A stretch of DNA of 64,000 bases from [Flavobacterium] thermophilum. Lineage in GTDB: Bacteria > Bacillota > Bacilli > Bacillales > Anoxybacillaceae. Positions 42,765-50,721 of the stretch are shown piece by piece. Under the pieces are notes generated by a model, which saw only the letters and a list, made by a program, of their open reading frames with translations, searched no databases and was not told the origin of the DNA. Positions within the stretch are counted from its first letter, which is position 1; each line of letters starts with the position of its first letter. The position numbers were made by a program, and so were the translations under genes. The DNA is taken from positions 2,356,001-2,420,000 of the forward strand of contig UGGS01000001.1 in assembly GCA_900450595.1 (NCBI GenBank), written 5' to 3'.

Positions 42765-44120
42765 CTATCCTTTTGTTTCTCCTTGAGTCGTGACCGGGGC
42801 GTGCGGAGAAACGTCTATTGTCCCGCCCACCACCGGCCGCCCAATCGACTCGTAGATTAAGCCGGCGGCTTCGGCCGCCTTCGGGTCGTAGCAATTCCGT
42901 CCATCCACCACAAGCGGTGTTTTCATCAGCGTCTTGTAGCAGTGAAGGTCAAATTGCAACACAGCCGGCCATTCGGTGAAAATGAAACAAACATCCGCGC
43001 CGCGAATGGCTTCCTCGATCGTCTCGCAACAAACAACCGCATCGCCAAAACGGCGCGAGACATGACCGAGGGCGGCCGGGTCCCAGACGCGCACGTCGGC
43101 TCCTTCGGCAATGAGCCGTTCGATGTTCGCCAATGCCGGCGATTCGCGCACATCATCGGTGCCCGGCTTGAATGCGGCGCCAAGCACGGCGACCGTCCGG
43201 TTGCGGAAATCCCCAATGTGCAGACGCGCTTTGTCAAGAAGCTTCCATTTTTGTTTCTCATTGACGTCGATCGCCGCCCATACCGTTTTGAGCGAATAGC
43301 CGTGGGAAGCCGCCAAGGAATAGAGGGCATTTGCATCTTTCGGCAGGCATGAGCCTCCATACCCGACGCCGGCGCGCAAAAAGCGGCGGCCGATGCGCGG
43401 ATCCATGCCGATTCCTTCCGCCACCGCCTGAATATCAGCGCCTACCAACTCGCATACGTTGGCGATCTCGTTGATGTACGAAATTTTCAACGCCAAAAAC
43501 ACATTGGCCGCATACTTGATCATCTCAGCGCTTCTCCGGTCCGTCACGACGTACGGGAGGGCAAACGGGGCGTACAGCTCCTTCATCACCCGTTCAGCCC
43601 GGTCCGAATCCACTCCCAATACAATGCGCGGCGCCTGCAGTGTATCGCGCACTGCCGTTCCTTGTGACAAAAACTCCGGATTGGATACGACGTCGAATTT
43701 CACCTCCGGCCGTCCGTTTTCCGCCAAAAAACGGGCGGCTTCATCGCCAGTGCCGACGGGCACGGTCGACTTGATAACGACAAGGCAATCGCGTTCGGCC
43801 GCCCCGGCGATGCGTCGCAATGCGCCCCATACATCATCAAGCCGCACAGACCCGTCCGGCTGCGGCGGCGTGCCGACGGCGATCATGATCACTTCCGCCC
43901 GTTGATACGCTTCCACATCGTTGGTCGTAAAGCGAAGGCGAACGCCGTTTCGCTGAATAAGCGAGTCAAGCCCCGGCTCATAAATCGGGACGATCCCTTC
44001 ATTTAATAGGCGAATTTTCTCTTCGTTCACATCGACGCATGTCACATCATGCCCTTTATCGGCTAGACAAGCCGCGGTCACAAGTCCAACATATCCCGTT
44101 CCCGCAATCGCTATCTTCAC
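42765..44120 (-). CDS. ugd: UDP-glucose 6-dehydrogenase
   Basis: Oxidises UDP-glucose twice to UDP-glucuronate, a precursor of acidic wall or capsular polymers. The 451-aa protein has the NAD motif GTGYVGLVTAACLADKGHDV, VGYGGSCLPKDANAL with the catalytic cysteine, and LGAAFKPGTDDVRESPAL. The start is GTG 44120 with GAGGAA close upstream. Monocistronic and without polymer biosynthesis genes around it. Known relatives (TuaD, Ugd) are activated by tyrosine phosphorylation. Confidence 0.93.
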   Translation of the reverse strand: MKIAIAGTGYVGLVTAACLADKGHDVTCVDVNEEKIRLLNEGIVPIYEPGLDSLIQRNGVRLRFTTNDVEAYQRAEVIMIAVGTPPQPDGSVRLDDVWGALRRIAGAAERDCLVVIKSTVPVGTGDEAARFLAENGRPEVKFDVVSNPEFLSQGTAVRDTLQAPRIVLGVDSDRAERVMKELYAPFALPYVVTDRRSAEMIKYAANVFLALKISYINEIANVCELVGADIQAVAEGIGMDPRIGRRFLRAGVGYGGSCLPKDANALYSLAASHGYSLKTVWAAIDVNEKQKWKLLDKARLHIGDFRNRTVAVLGAAFKPGTDDVRESPALANIERLIAEGADVRVWDPAALGHVSRRFGDAVVCCETIEEAIRGADVCFIFTEWPAVLQFDLHCYKTLMKTPLVVDGRNCYDPKAAEAAGLIYESIGRPVVGGTIDVSPHAPVTTQGETKG

Positions 44121-44244
44121 GATTCCTCACACCTTTTCATCCATTGCGGCGATCGTCGCTTGTCCTCATTATATCGAATCGCCTGCCGGTTTTCACGGGT
44201 TCCGCCCCGTTGCTCGAACAAAAAACTATTTTCCACACAAAAAA

Positions 44245-44275
44245 GAGAATGCCCCAAAAGCAACGAGGCATCCTC
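44245..44275 (-). terminator. Terminator of the branched-chain amino acid carrier gene
   Basis: GAGAATGCC (44245-44253) / GGCATCCTC (44267-44275), one mismatch, then CTCTTTTTTG on the minus strand. Confidence 0.7.
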
Positions 44276-44343
44276 CCTTCTTCCATATATATACATCAGA
44301 TTATTCCCCCGACCGGGCGTACATGACCTTTTGAGTCAGCCCT

Positions 44344-45654
44344 TTACGCCGCATGTTTCCGTTTCGTTGCGGACGGCCGATCGATCATCAAGCCAAGCGC
44401 AGCGCCGATCAGCGCAGGGACAACCCAGCCGAGCCCGACTGAAAACAGCGGCGCCCATGAGAGGAGCGGTTCTAACCATGCCGTCTCCAGCCCGATCGTT
44501 TTCAAACCGTCATACAGGCTGAACATGCCGGTAAAGAGCAACGCCATCCCGTACACTTTCGCCGAACCACGGTAAAAGCGGCGGAAAAACGACAGGGCGA
44601 CGAGCACGATCGCCAATGGATACAGCATCGTCAACACTGGAACGGAAACAGCGATCAACGCATTTAAGCCGAGGTTTGACATCAAAAAGCTAAATAAGGT
44701 TAATACAATGACATACGTTCGGTACGAAACAGTCGGGGTGAGCTCTTGAAAGTATTGCGCACAAGCAGCGACTAGACCAACCGCCGTTGTTAAGCAGGCA
44801 AGCGCCACGATCACGCCCAACAGCAACTTCCCTCCGCTGCCAAACAGCAGCGATGACACGTATGACAATAGCTCGGCTCCGTTGGCAAATGAGCCGACAC
44901 CAGCCATTCTAGCACCAATGGCGGCAATACCGCCATAAACGAGCGCGAGTCCCAATCCAGCGATCAATCCGGCTTGCACCGTGGCTTTTGCCTGCAACGC
45001 CGGCCGGTCCACCCCGCGGTCACGGAGCGCATGAATGACGACGATGCCAAAGGCAAGGGCCGCGATCGTATCCATCGTTAAATACCCTTCCAGCATCCCT
45101 TTCACAAACGGCGCCGAGGCATACTTCTCAGCCGGCAGCGCCTGTGGGTCGTCAAGCCGGATTAAACCGGTAAGGCAAAGCACAGCAATGGAAAGCAGCA
45201 ACATCGGCGTCAACAGCTGGCCGATTCGATCCACAAGCTTCGAGGGGTTTAAGCTGAGCCAGTACACAAGGGCGAAAAAGAGACCCGTAAACAGCCACAT
45301 CACCAAAGATCCGCTCTCAGGGAAAAACGGCTTCGCTCCGATTTCATAGGCGACGCTAGCCGCGCGCGGAATGCCGAAAAACGGGCCGATCGCCAAATAC
45401 ACAGCGAGTGAAAAGCAAAGGCTGAACAGCGGATGAACAGCGTTGCCGAGCGAACGGATGCCGTCTTTGGCGAACGCCACCGCCGCGACCGACAACAGCG
45501 GCAGCCCAACACCGGTGACGATAAATCCAAGAACCGCCGGCCATACGGCCGTTCCCGCTTCCATCCCTAAATACGGAGGAAAAATCAAGTTGCCCGCGCC
45601 GAAAAAGAGGGAAAAGAGCATCAATCCAGTAAACAGCACATCTCTCGTTTTCAT
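44344..45654 (-). CDS. brnQ: Branched-chain amino acid:cation symporter (LIVCS family)
   Basis: Imports leucine, isoleucine and valine with Na+ or H+. The 436-aa product has about 12 membrane helices and the family's N-terminal signature LFSLFFGAGNLIFPPYLG, followed by DTIAALAFGIVVIHAL and NLGLNALIAVSVPVLTMLYP. The start at 45654 has GGGGGATACA; an earlier ATG (45666) overlaps that site. A dyad of TTAGGATAA boxes lies upstream. Confidence 0.92.
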   Translation of the reverse strand: MKTRDVLFTGLMLFSLFFGAGNLIFPPYLGMEAGTAVWPAVLGFIVTGVGLPLLSVAAVAFAKDGIRSLGNAVHPLFSLCFSLAVYLAIGPFFGIPRAASVAYEIGAKPFFPESGSLVMWLFTGLFFALVYWLSLNPSKLVDRIGQLLTPMLLLSIAVLCLTGLIRLDDPQALPAEKYASAPFVKGMLEGYLTMDTIAALAFGIVVIHALRDRGVDRPALQAKATVQAGLIAGLGLALVYGGIAAIGARMAGVGSFANGAELLSYVSSLLFGSGGKLLLGVIVALACLTTAVGLVAACAQYFQELTPTVSYRTYVIVLTLFSFLMSNLGLNALIAVSVPVLTMLYPLAIVLVALSFFRRFYRGSAKVYGMALLFTGMFSLYDGLKTIGLETAWLEPLLSWAPLFSVGLGWVVPALIGAALGLMIDRPSATKRKHAA

Positions 45655-45724
45655 TGTATCCCCCATTTCTATTATTTTGAAAATGAATTAAATATTCTGA
45701 TATATAACAAAACAATAGTATCAA

Positions 45725-45755
45725 TTAGGATAACAGTCGATTATTATTATCCTAA
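45725..45755. promoter_or_regulatory. Inverted repeat upstream of the branched-chain amino acid carrier gene
   Basis: TTAGGATAA (45725-45733) and TTATCCTAA (45747-45755) with 13 bases between, about 75-100 bases before the gene. The same 9-mer is in the amaB promoter (41013-41021), suggesting a common regulator of amino acid uptake and salvage. Confidence 0.55.
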
Positions 45756-45893
45756 TCCTTTATAAATATTATACTTTTTTAACTATTGTGTCAACCAACT
45801 TCCACCCTTTCGCCCTTGCAGCCCTCAGGCAAACGCCTTGAAAAGCTAATGGCCCTCTATAGTCAGCCAGCGGTGATCCAAACAAGGCGAGGC
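45756..45893. other. Gene-free stretch
   Basis: Part of a gap of over 300 bases between the amino acid carrier and the amidase. Apart from the inverted repeat and the terminator no feature was recognised. Confidence 0.4.
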
Positions 45894-45931
45894 GACAAAA
45901 AGCGCCCCGAAAATCCGGGGCGCTTTTTGTC
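45894..45931. terminator. Strong bidirectional terminator of the amidase gene
   Basis: GACAAAAAGCGCCCCG (45894-45909) / CGGGGCGCTTTTTGTC (45916-45931), a perfect 16-bp stem with a 6-base loop. Confidence 0.9.
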
Positions 45932-45975
45932 ATGCCGCAGTAGATCCGTTATCCACTTTTTAGAAAAGGGGCGTA

Positions 45976-47316
45976 CTATTGAAAATAATGGCGCATGGCG
46001 TTCACGATGGCCGTCGTCACCGCTTCTTGATAACCGTTTGTCGCCACAACCGCAGCGTCCGACCGATTGCTTAAATAGCCGAGCTCAAGCAACACGGACG
46101 GCTTCTCGTTTTCTCGCAACACGTAATAGTCGCCAAAGGCGATGCCGCGAAACGGCAATGCGGAAAGTTGCCTGAACAGCCCTTGGAACGATTGCGCCAA
46201 TTCGTAGTCCGCAAACCGATCGTAATAGTAAATGGTGATGCCGGACGCATCTGGATCAGCGGCGCTGTCGTAATGCAAGCTAATAAACGCGTCCGCCTGA
46301 TACAGGCGGGCGGCGGCAACACGCGCCGACAGCGGCACATACTCATCGCTGGAGCGCGTCAGCACGACGCGAGCGCCGTAAGATTGCAGCTTGTTTTTTA
46401 GAAGCCTCGCCGTTCCCAACGTCAACTCCTTTTCCTTAACGCCAGCGACACTTTTCGCACCGCTGTCTTTACCTCCGTGGCCAGCGTCAAGGACGATCGT
46501 TTTTCCGGCCAGCGCCTGAACAGGACCGCTCGTCCAGCTGTCTGCATAAAGGCGCGAGTCGCTAGGCGCGATGATGGAAGGCAGCGAGCGGCCAGCCGAC
46601 TGGGGCACTTCCGCTTCCTTTTCATTAGCTTGTCCACCCTTTACCTGCACATATGCGGATGACACCCACCCATCAAGCCCTGTTTGGGAGGCAATTTTGT
46701 ACCATCCCGGTTTCTTTTCCACAATCTCGACCTCTTCGCCCCGGACAAGGCGGCCGACGCGCGCTGCCTTCAATGACGGCTCAGCCCGCACGTTGAGCGA
46801 ACTGGCGTTGACGATTCCGGTTTGATGCGAAATCGATGACTCCCGAGCCGCAGTGAGGTATGCTGAAGACACCCAGCCGATCGCACCGTCTGCGATCACT
46901 TCCGTCCATTCCCCATCTTCCTTGATGATCCATACCGTTTCTCCCCGCGCCAAATGCCCGATAATTCGCCCATCTCGGCTCGGCTCTTGTCGAAGGCGGA
47001 GTCGGTTTTCTTGCACGATGGCCGTCTCTTTTGCCAACGCGACGTACCGCGCGGCGATCCACCCGGTTCGATTCGGTTTCCACTCGATGTTCACCCATCC
47101 ATCCTTGACCTCGATCAGCCGATACGCCTCGCCACGGTGAACGTTCGCCAATGGACGGTATGGCACCCCCGGCCCTTGGCGGACGTTCACCTGATCCGCC
47201 GTCACCACCGCCAACTGAGCGGTTTTCCCACTCTCCCCTTTCGCCCCCACCGGCCAAGCAGCCGCAGCCAGCCATAGCAAACAAAACAACAGGGCGAGCC
47301 ATATTCCTCGCCTCAT
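45976..47316 (-). CDS. N-acetylmuramoyl-L-alanine amidase with three SH3b domains
   Basis: A secreted peptidoglycan hydrolase of 446 aa. Signal peptide MRRGIWLALLFCLLWLAAAA, then three SH3b wall-binding repeats (NVRQGPG at about 40, LRLRQEPS at about 105, LNVRAEPS at about 170). A linker follows, then a C-terminal Amidase_3 domain: zinc ligands in LDAGHGGKDSG, VKEKELTL and SLHYDSAA, catalytic Glu in LLELGYLSN. The domain order is that of B. subtilis YrvJ-type enzymes. ATG 47316 is chosen because GGGAGG overlaps the earlier ATG too closely. Confidence 0.9.
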   Translation of the reverse strand: MRRGIWLALLFCLLWLAAAAWPVGAKGESGKTAQLAVVTADQVNVRQGPGVPYRPLANVHRGEAYRLIEVKDGWVNIEWKPNRTGWIAARYVALAKETAIVQENRLRLRQEPSRDGRIIGHLARGETVWIIKEDGEWTEVIADGAIGWVSSAYLTAARESSISHQTGIVNASSLNVRAEPSLKAARVGRLVRGEEVEIVEKKPGWYKIASQTGLDGWVSSAYVQVKGGQANEKEAEVPQSAGRSLPSIIAPSDSRLYADSWTSGPVQALAGKTIVLDAGHGGKDSGAKSVAGVKEKELTLGTARLLKNKLQSYGARVVLTRSSDEYVPLSARVAAARLYQADAFISLHYDSAADPDASGITIYYYDRFADYELAQSFQGLFRQLSALPFRGIAFGDYYVLRENEKPSVLLELGYLSNRSDAAVVATNGYQEAVTTAIVNAMRHYFQ

Positions 47317-47545
47317 GCGCATTCCCTCCCCCGTTGTCTCCAATTTGTCTACTATATCGTTCGCGCACAACGGGGAATTTCCTGTCTGTCACTTGGGAAA
47401 ACCGCTCGACAAAACTAGCGGGGCGGCATCCATCAACCGACAATAGCTCTCCTTTTTCTGCATGATGCCTCTTCACACGACAGCAGCCACAACGCGCAAC
47501 CCAGTCGAACCATCCAGCTACGGCCGACATACCACCATCGCTTCT

Positions 47546-47965
47546 CTAACCGATGTCCGAATGGATAAGCCGTCCCCATGAAGAAACACGCAGAAGCGCC
47601 AAAAGCGCTCCGTGCTCCAACGGGAGACGGTGTCCTTTGTCGCGCTGGAACCATTCAATGACGCGCATTCCATTGGGAAAACGGTGAATGAACAAGCACC
47701 AAAGTGTTTCAAAAAATCCAAAATATTATAAATACTTCATACCCTCTATTTTTTGGTAAAACGTCCGTCTCGCCACTGCTTGTTCGTTGTAAGACAGCGA
47801 TTCATCCAAAAATCGCTGCACCATTTGCGACAGCTCATATTTTTGGCCAAAAAAGCGGCGCTGGCGCACCCGTTTGATTTCATGATTCTGCTGTTTGTTC
47901 ATGCAGCACTTCTTATACTTTTTCCTACTTCCACACGGGCATGGGTCATTCCAGCCGATCGACAT
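47546..47965 (-). pseudogene. Broken SEC-C motif protein gene, paralogue of the one at 50722-52917
   Basis: From ATG 47965 the product NDPCPCGSRKKYKKCCMNKQ, then VRQRRFFGQKYELSQMVQRF, matches the 731-aa protein almost word for word until a stop at 47726. The homology then resumes in another frame (FFETLWCLFIHRFPNGMR, VIEWFQRDKGHRL; compare VFETLWRFFLHRYPNGLR) and ends at a second stop near 47546. The remaining five-sixths of the paralogue is absent. The SEC-C motif binds zinc. It is a decayed duplicate. Confidence 0.85.
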
Positions 47966-48085
47966 GCGTCATCCTCCTCTCCCATCTTTCTTTTTTCAAT
48001 ATTTCCATCAATAATGTTTAAATTCTACTATGGACAGGATAAACTACTATTATACAAAACGTTTATCCGAAAGGAGACGAGGGCT

Positions 48086-48796
48086 ATGAACCCCGACAAT
48101 CTTGCTAAACTGATCGACGAATTGTCTGCCATGTTCCATCCGACAGAGCGGGACCGTCCACACGGCAGATGGGTTGAGGCGCCAAAGAGCGCACCCCCCT
48201 CCAAACGGCGGCGGTCCAAAACAGCCTACCAGCTGAAAATCACATTAAACGGCATCCGCCCGCCGATTTGGCGGCGCGTCCTTGTTCCCGGACATGCGAC
48301 ATTTCACGAGCTTCATCTCATCATCCAAGAAGCGATGGGATGGGAACAAGCCCATTTATACGAATTCGATTTCGGAAGCGTTCTCATCGGCATCCCTGAC
48401 GGCTGGGATTCGTTTCAGCTGGAAAAAGAACTGATGGACGCCCGCCGCATCCCATTACAGCAATGGCTGACGGAAGAAAAACAAAAGTTTCTATATATTT
48501 ACGATTTTGGCGACTACTGGCGCCATACCGTCACTGTTGAAAAGATTGAAACACTCCCAAAACCGTTGGAACGCGCCGCTTGCCTGAAAGGAAAACGGGC
48601 GTGCCCTCCCGAGGATTGCGGCGGCGTCTATGGCTACCTGGAGCTGCTGGAAGCGGCGGCGCAAAAAGACTCTCTTGCCGATCCCGAATTGCGCGAGCTG
48701 GTAGACTGGATGTACGACATGAAAGGCGAAGATTTTGACCCTGATGCCTTTGACGTCGAGGAAGCGAACGAGCGGCTGGCCTATATCCGATTGTAA
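48086..48796 (+). CDS. pRiA4b ORF-3-like protein
   Basis: A 236-aa protein of the plasmid pRiA4b ORF-3 family (PF07929). Core: YQLKITLNGIRPPIWRRVLV, then HATFHELHLIIQEAMGWEQAHLYEF and YDFGDYWRHTVTVEKI. CPPEDCGGVYGYLELLEA follows, the usual end of the domain. These proteins are widespread in mobile and chromosomal islands, often near or fused to SEC-C zinc motifs, and their function is unknown. The start has AAAGGAGACGAGGGCT before ATG. It is divergent from the broken SEC-C gene and convergent with the next. Confidence 0.85.
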   Translation: MNPDNLAKLIDELSAMFHPTERDRPHGRWVEAPKSAPPSKRRRSKTAYQLKITLNGIRPPIWRRVLVPGHATFHELHLIIQEAMGWEQAHLYEFDFGSVLIGIPDGWDSFQLEKELMDARRIPLQQWLTEEKQKFLYIYDFGDYWRHTVTVEKIETLPKPLERAACLKGKRACPPEDCGGVYGYLELLEAAAQKDSLADPELRELVDWMYDMKGEDFDPDAFDVEEANERLAYIRL

Positions 48797-48800
48797 CGCA

Positions 48801-48846
48801 TGCGAAAGAAGGTATCCGTCATCTCTCAAGGGCACCTTCTTTCGCA
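48801..48846 (+). terminator. Terminator of the pRiA4b ORF-3-like gene
   Basis: TGCGAAAGAAGGT (48801-48813) pairs with ACCTTCTTTCGCA (48834-48846), a perfect 13-bp stem right after the stop codon. Confidence 0.65.
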
Positions 48847-48882
48847 CCCATCTGTCCTTTGTTGCCTGCTTTGTTCATCGCC

Positions 48883-50217
48883 TTACAAAAATCCCCGTTC
48901 GGCAAACGTCTCCCAGACGAGCTCCTCGAGCTCCTTGCGCAACTCAGCTGCATCGACTCCTTCAAGCAACCCGTCCTTTTTCCATGTTCGGATCGCTTTG
49001 TCGATCAAGCGATGGACTTGATCAACGTCCCAGCCCTCGCAATCAAACAACTCCTCAACTTGGTCAAGCCATTCCTCAATCGCACGGTCCAGCTCATCGC
49101 CATCCTCCATCCCACCGTCGTCGAACCAGATCTCATCACCGTCATCCCCATCGTCAAAGAGCCACTCATCATCATTCTCGCCCTCATCATCTCCATCATC
49201 GAGCAACTCTGTGCGAAATAAAAACAATTCCATCACAGCGGCTTCCACTTCCTCTACAGGAACGCCGTAGTGTTCCGCAACCTTTTCCATATTGACAAAT
49301 TCTCTTCCAGCCATTTCACTCGCCAAATAACGGAGTGCAGCCGCATACACAGCAGGATTCTTGATGACCGGTTCATCCATTTCGCAATATGCGCGCCAAA
49401 GGAACGCAGCCTCGCTGAGCACTAGGGAGGAGGTTGTTTCTTCCTTTTTCTTTAATTCGCGAAAAACATCATCTTGATCTCGATCCCCCCAGTCCTTTTC
49501 GCTCAGCAGCTGCCACAACAGCTCATGGACCGCTATTTCAAGCAATTCCGGAAACGACTCGCGCAAAAACACTTCACACGTTTTCATATCCGGATTCCAT
49601 TCCGCTTGAAGCGCCCGCGCAAGCCGATCCTTCCCGCTCTTTGGAATCGGCAGCACCTTCATGAAGTACGCCCACTCGTCCCCATGCGGAACGAGGCATC
49701 CTACTAACACGTCCCCCTCCCTAGCAGACGGAAGCTCCTCCGGCGTCAAAAAACGGACGTACTTTTCTTTTCTGGTCAACAGATCGCGTACAAGGAAACG
49801 CCGCTCATCCTCGATATGAATGATCTCGTCAAACGACGGAACCGCCTCGTCCCATCGCTTCAAATGAGTTTGCACTGCTGGACGCCACCGCGTGCGGCGC
49901 CGGCTTCTCATATAGGCTGAAAAAATGGTCATCCCTTTGTCATCAACGTGTCTGTGAAAAATCGCCCAGTTCGTCAGCAATAAATTGGCGCTGGTCTCCA
50001 GCTCGTTAGGAAGCCCTTGAAATGGAGAACCAGACATCATGAAAGCAAGCTCTTCCTCATATCGCTCTAACGCAAACGAAAACACATCTTGCATACATTT
50101 GGCCACTTCACGGTCAATTAGAGATTCTATCGATACTGCTTCTTTCTTCCCACAACAATGCTTGTACGTTTTCCCACTGCCGCATGGACAAAGATTGTTT
50201 CGCGATGCCTTCACCAT
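48883..50217 (-). CDS. SEC-C motif protein A (444 aa)
   Basis: A protein with an N-terminal SEC-C zinc motif, CPCGSGKTYKHCCGKKEAVS, a helical body, a very acidic segment (about 345-380, runs of D/E/G such as DDGDDEGENDDEW) and a conserved helical C-terminus (DVDQVHRLIDKAIRTWKKDG, AELRKELEELVWETFAERGF). It is a clear paralogue of the gene at 54695, sharing N-terminus, body (AAALRYLA) and C-terminus. Function unknown; SEC-C motifs often mediate binding to other proteins. It is transcribed toward the pRiA4-type gene. Confidence 0.85.
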   Translation of the reverse strand: MVKASRNNLCPCGSGKTYKHCCGKKEAVSIESLIDREVAKCMQDVFSFALERYEEELAFMMSGSPFQGLPNELETSANLLLTNWAIFHRHVDDKGMTIFSAYMRSRRRTRWRPAVQTHLKRWDEAVPSFDEIIHIEDERRFLVRDLLTRKEKYVRFLTPEELPSAREGDVLVGCLVPHGDEWAYFMKVLPIPKSGKDRLARALQAEWNPDMKTCEVFLRESFPELLEIAVHELLWQLLSEKDWGDRDQDDVFRELKKKEETTSSLVLSEAAFLWRAYCEMDEPVIKNPAVYAAALRYLASEMAGREFVNMEKVAEHYGVPVEEVEAAVMELFLFRTELLDDGDDEGENDDEWLFDDGDDGDEIWFDDGGMEDGDELDRAIEEWLDQVEELFDCEGWDVDQVHRLIDKAIRTWKKDGLLEGVDAAELRKELEELVWETFAERGFL

Positions 50218-50248
50218 ATAGCTACCTACTTTCTTTGTATCATAGTCA

Positions 50249-50310
50249 TTGAACGTTCTCCCCCTCTACGCTAACGCTCGGGCCAGCTAAACACTTTGGG
50301 GAGACATTCA
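50249..50310 (-). mobile_element. IS200/IS605-type right end, copy related to 781-1020
   Basis: On the minus strand GCGTTAGCGTAGAGGGGGAG, then AACGTTCAA; compare GCGTTTGCGTAGGTGGGAG, then AACGTTCAA at the left of the window. Sequence just upstream on that strand gives a weak TnpB-like tail. Only the end remains. Confidence 0.6.
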
Positions 50311-50495
50311 CGATCAACGTGTGATGGAACTGCTTTCAGCAACACATATCGCAAGCACTTTGGGACTTCCGCCGCTCATGTCGAGAACATCGATTCGCAT
50401 TCCATTTTTTATCAAAAGGTGCCCTTGGCTTTTTCAAAACATGCCATATTTCCTTCTCCAAGGAGAAATCAGCCAATCCATGATTTTCATGCCGG

Positions 50496-50640
50496 TTGAC
50501 ACTCCGCACTCCTAAAGGTGTAGGATTCTTGGATCATTCGCGTCCTCATCCGTTTCTCGGTAAAACGAGAAAAACCCTGCTTCTCAAGCACACGTTATGG
50601 TGATGGCCCAAAATCCTAAGAATAGAATATGAATGACTCT
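50496..50640 (-). mobile_element. Second IS200/IS605-type right-end remnant
   Basis: On the minus strand ATCCAAGAATCCTACACCTT, then TAGGAGTGCGGAGTGTCAA. This fits the common terminus of this family: a short hairpin around CTTTAG, then GGAGTGTCAA. Upstream lies a hairpin TTTCTCG / CGAGAAA, as in omega-RNA regions. No tnpB gene remains. Confidence 0.6.
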
Positions 50641-50697
50641 TACCATTGGGCTTGCCTGCATAATGGAGAATCATAGAGGCCGAGCCGAGAGAAACAA

Positions 50698-50721
50698 GCG
50701 CCCCGTCATTCATCGGGACGC
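50698..50721 (-). terminator. Terminator of the 731-aa SEC-C protein gene
   Basis: GCGCCCCG (50698-50705) / CGGGACGC (50714-50721), one mismatch, directly after the stop codon, then TTGTTTC on the minus strand. Confidence 0.65.

Larger units (their letters stand above)
50218..50721. other. Gap with two IS200/IS605 end remnants
   Basis: About 500 bases without an intact gene. It contains two different element ends (50249-50310 and 50496-50640, listed separately), broken coding traces between them and, at its right edge, the terminator of the 731-aa gene. The layout suggests repeated insertion and deletion at one spot. Confidence 0.55.
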
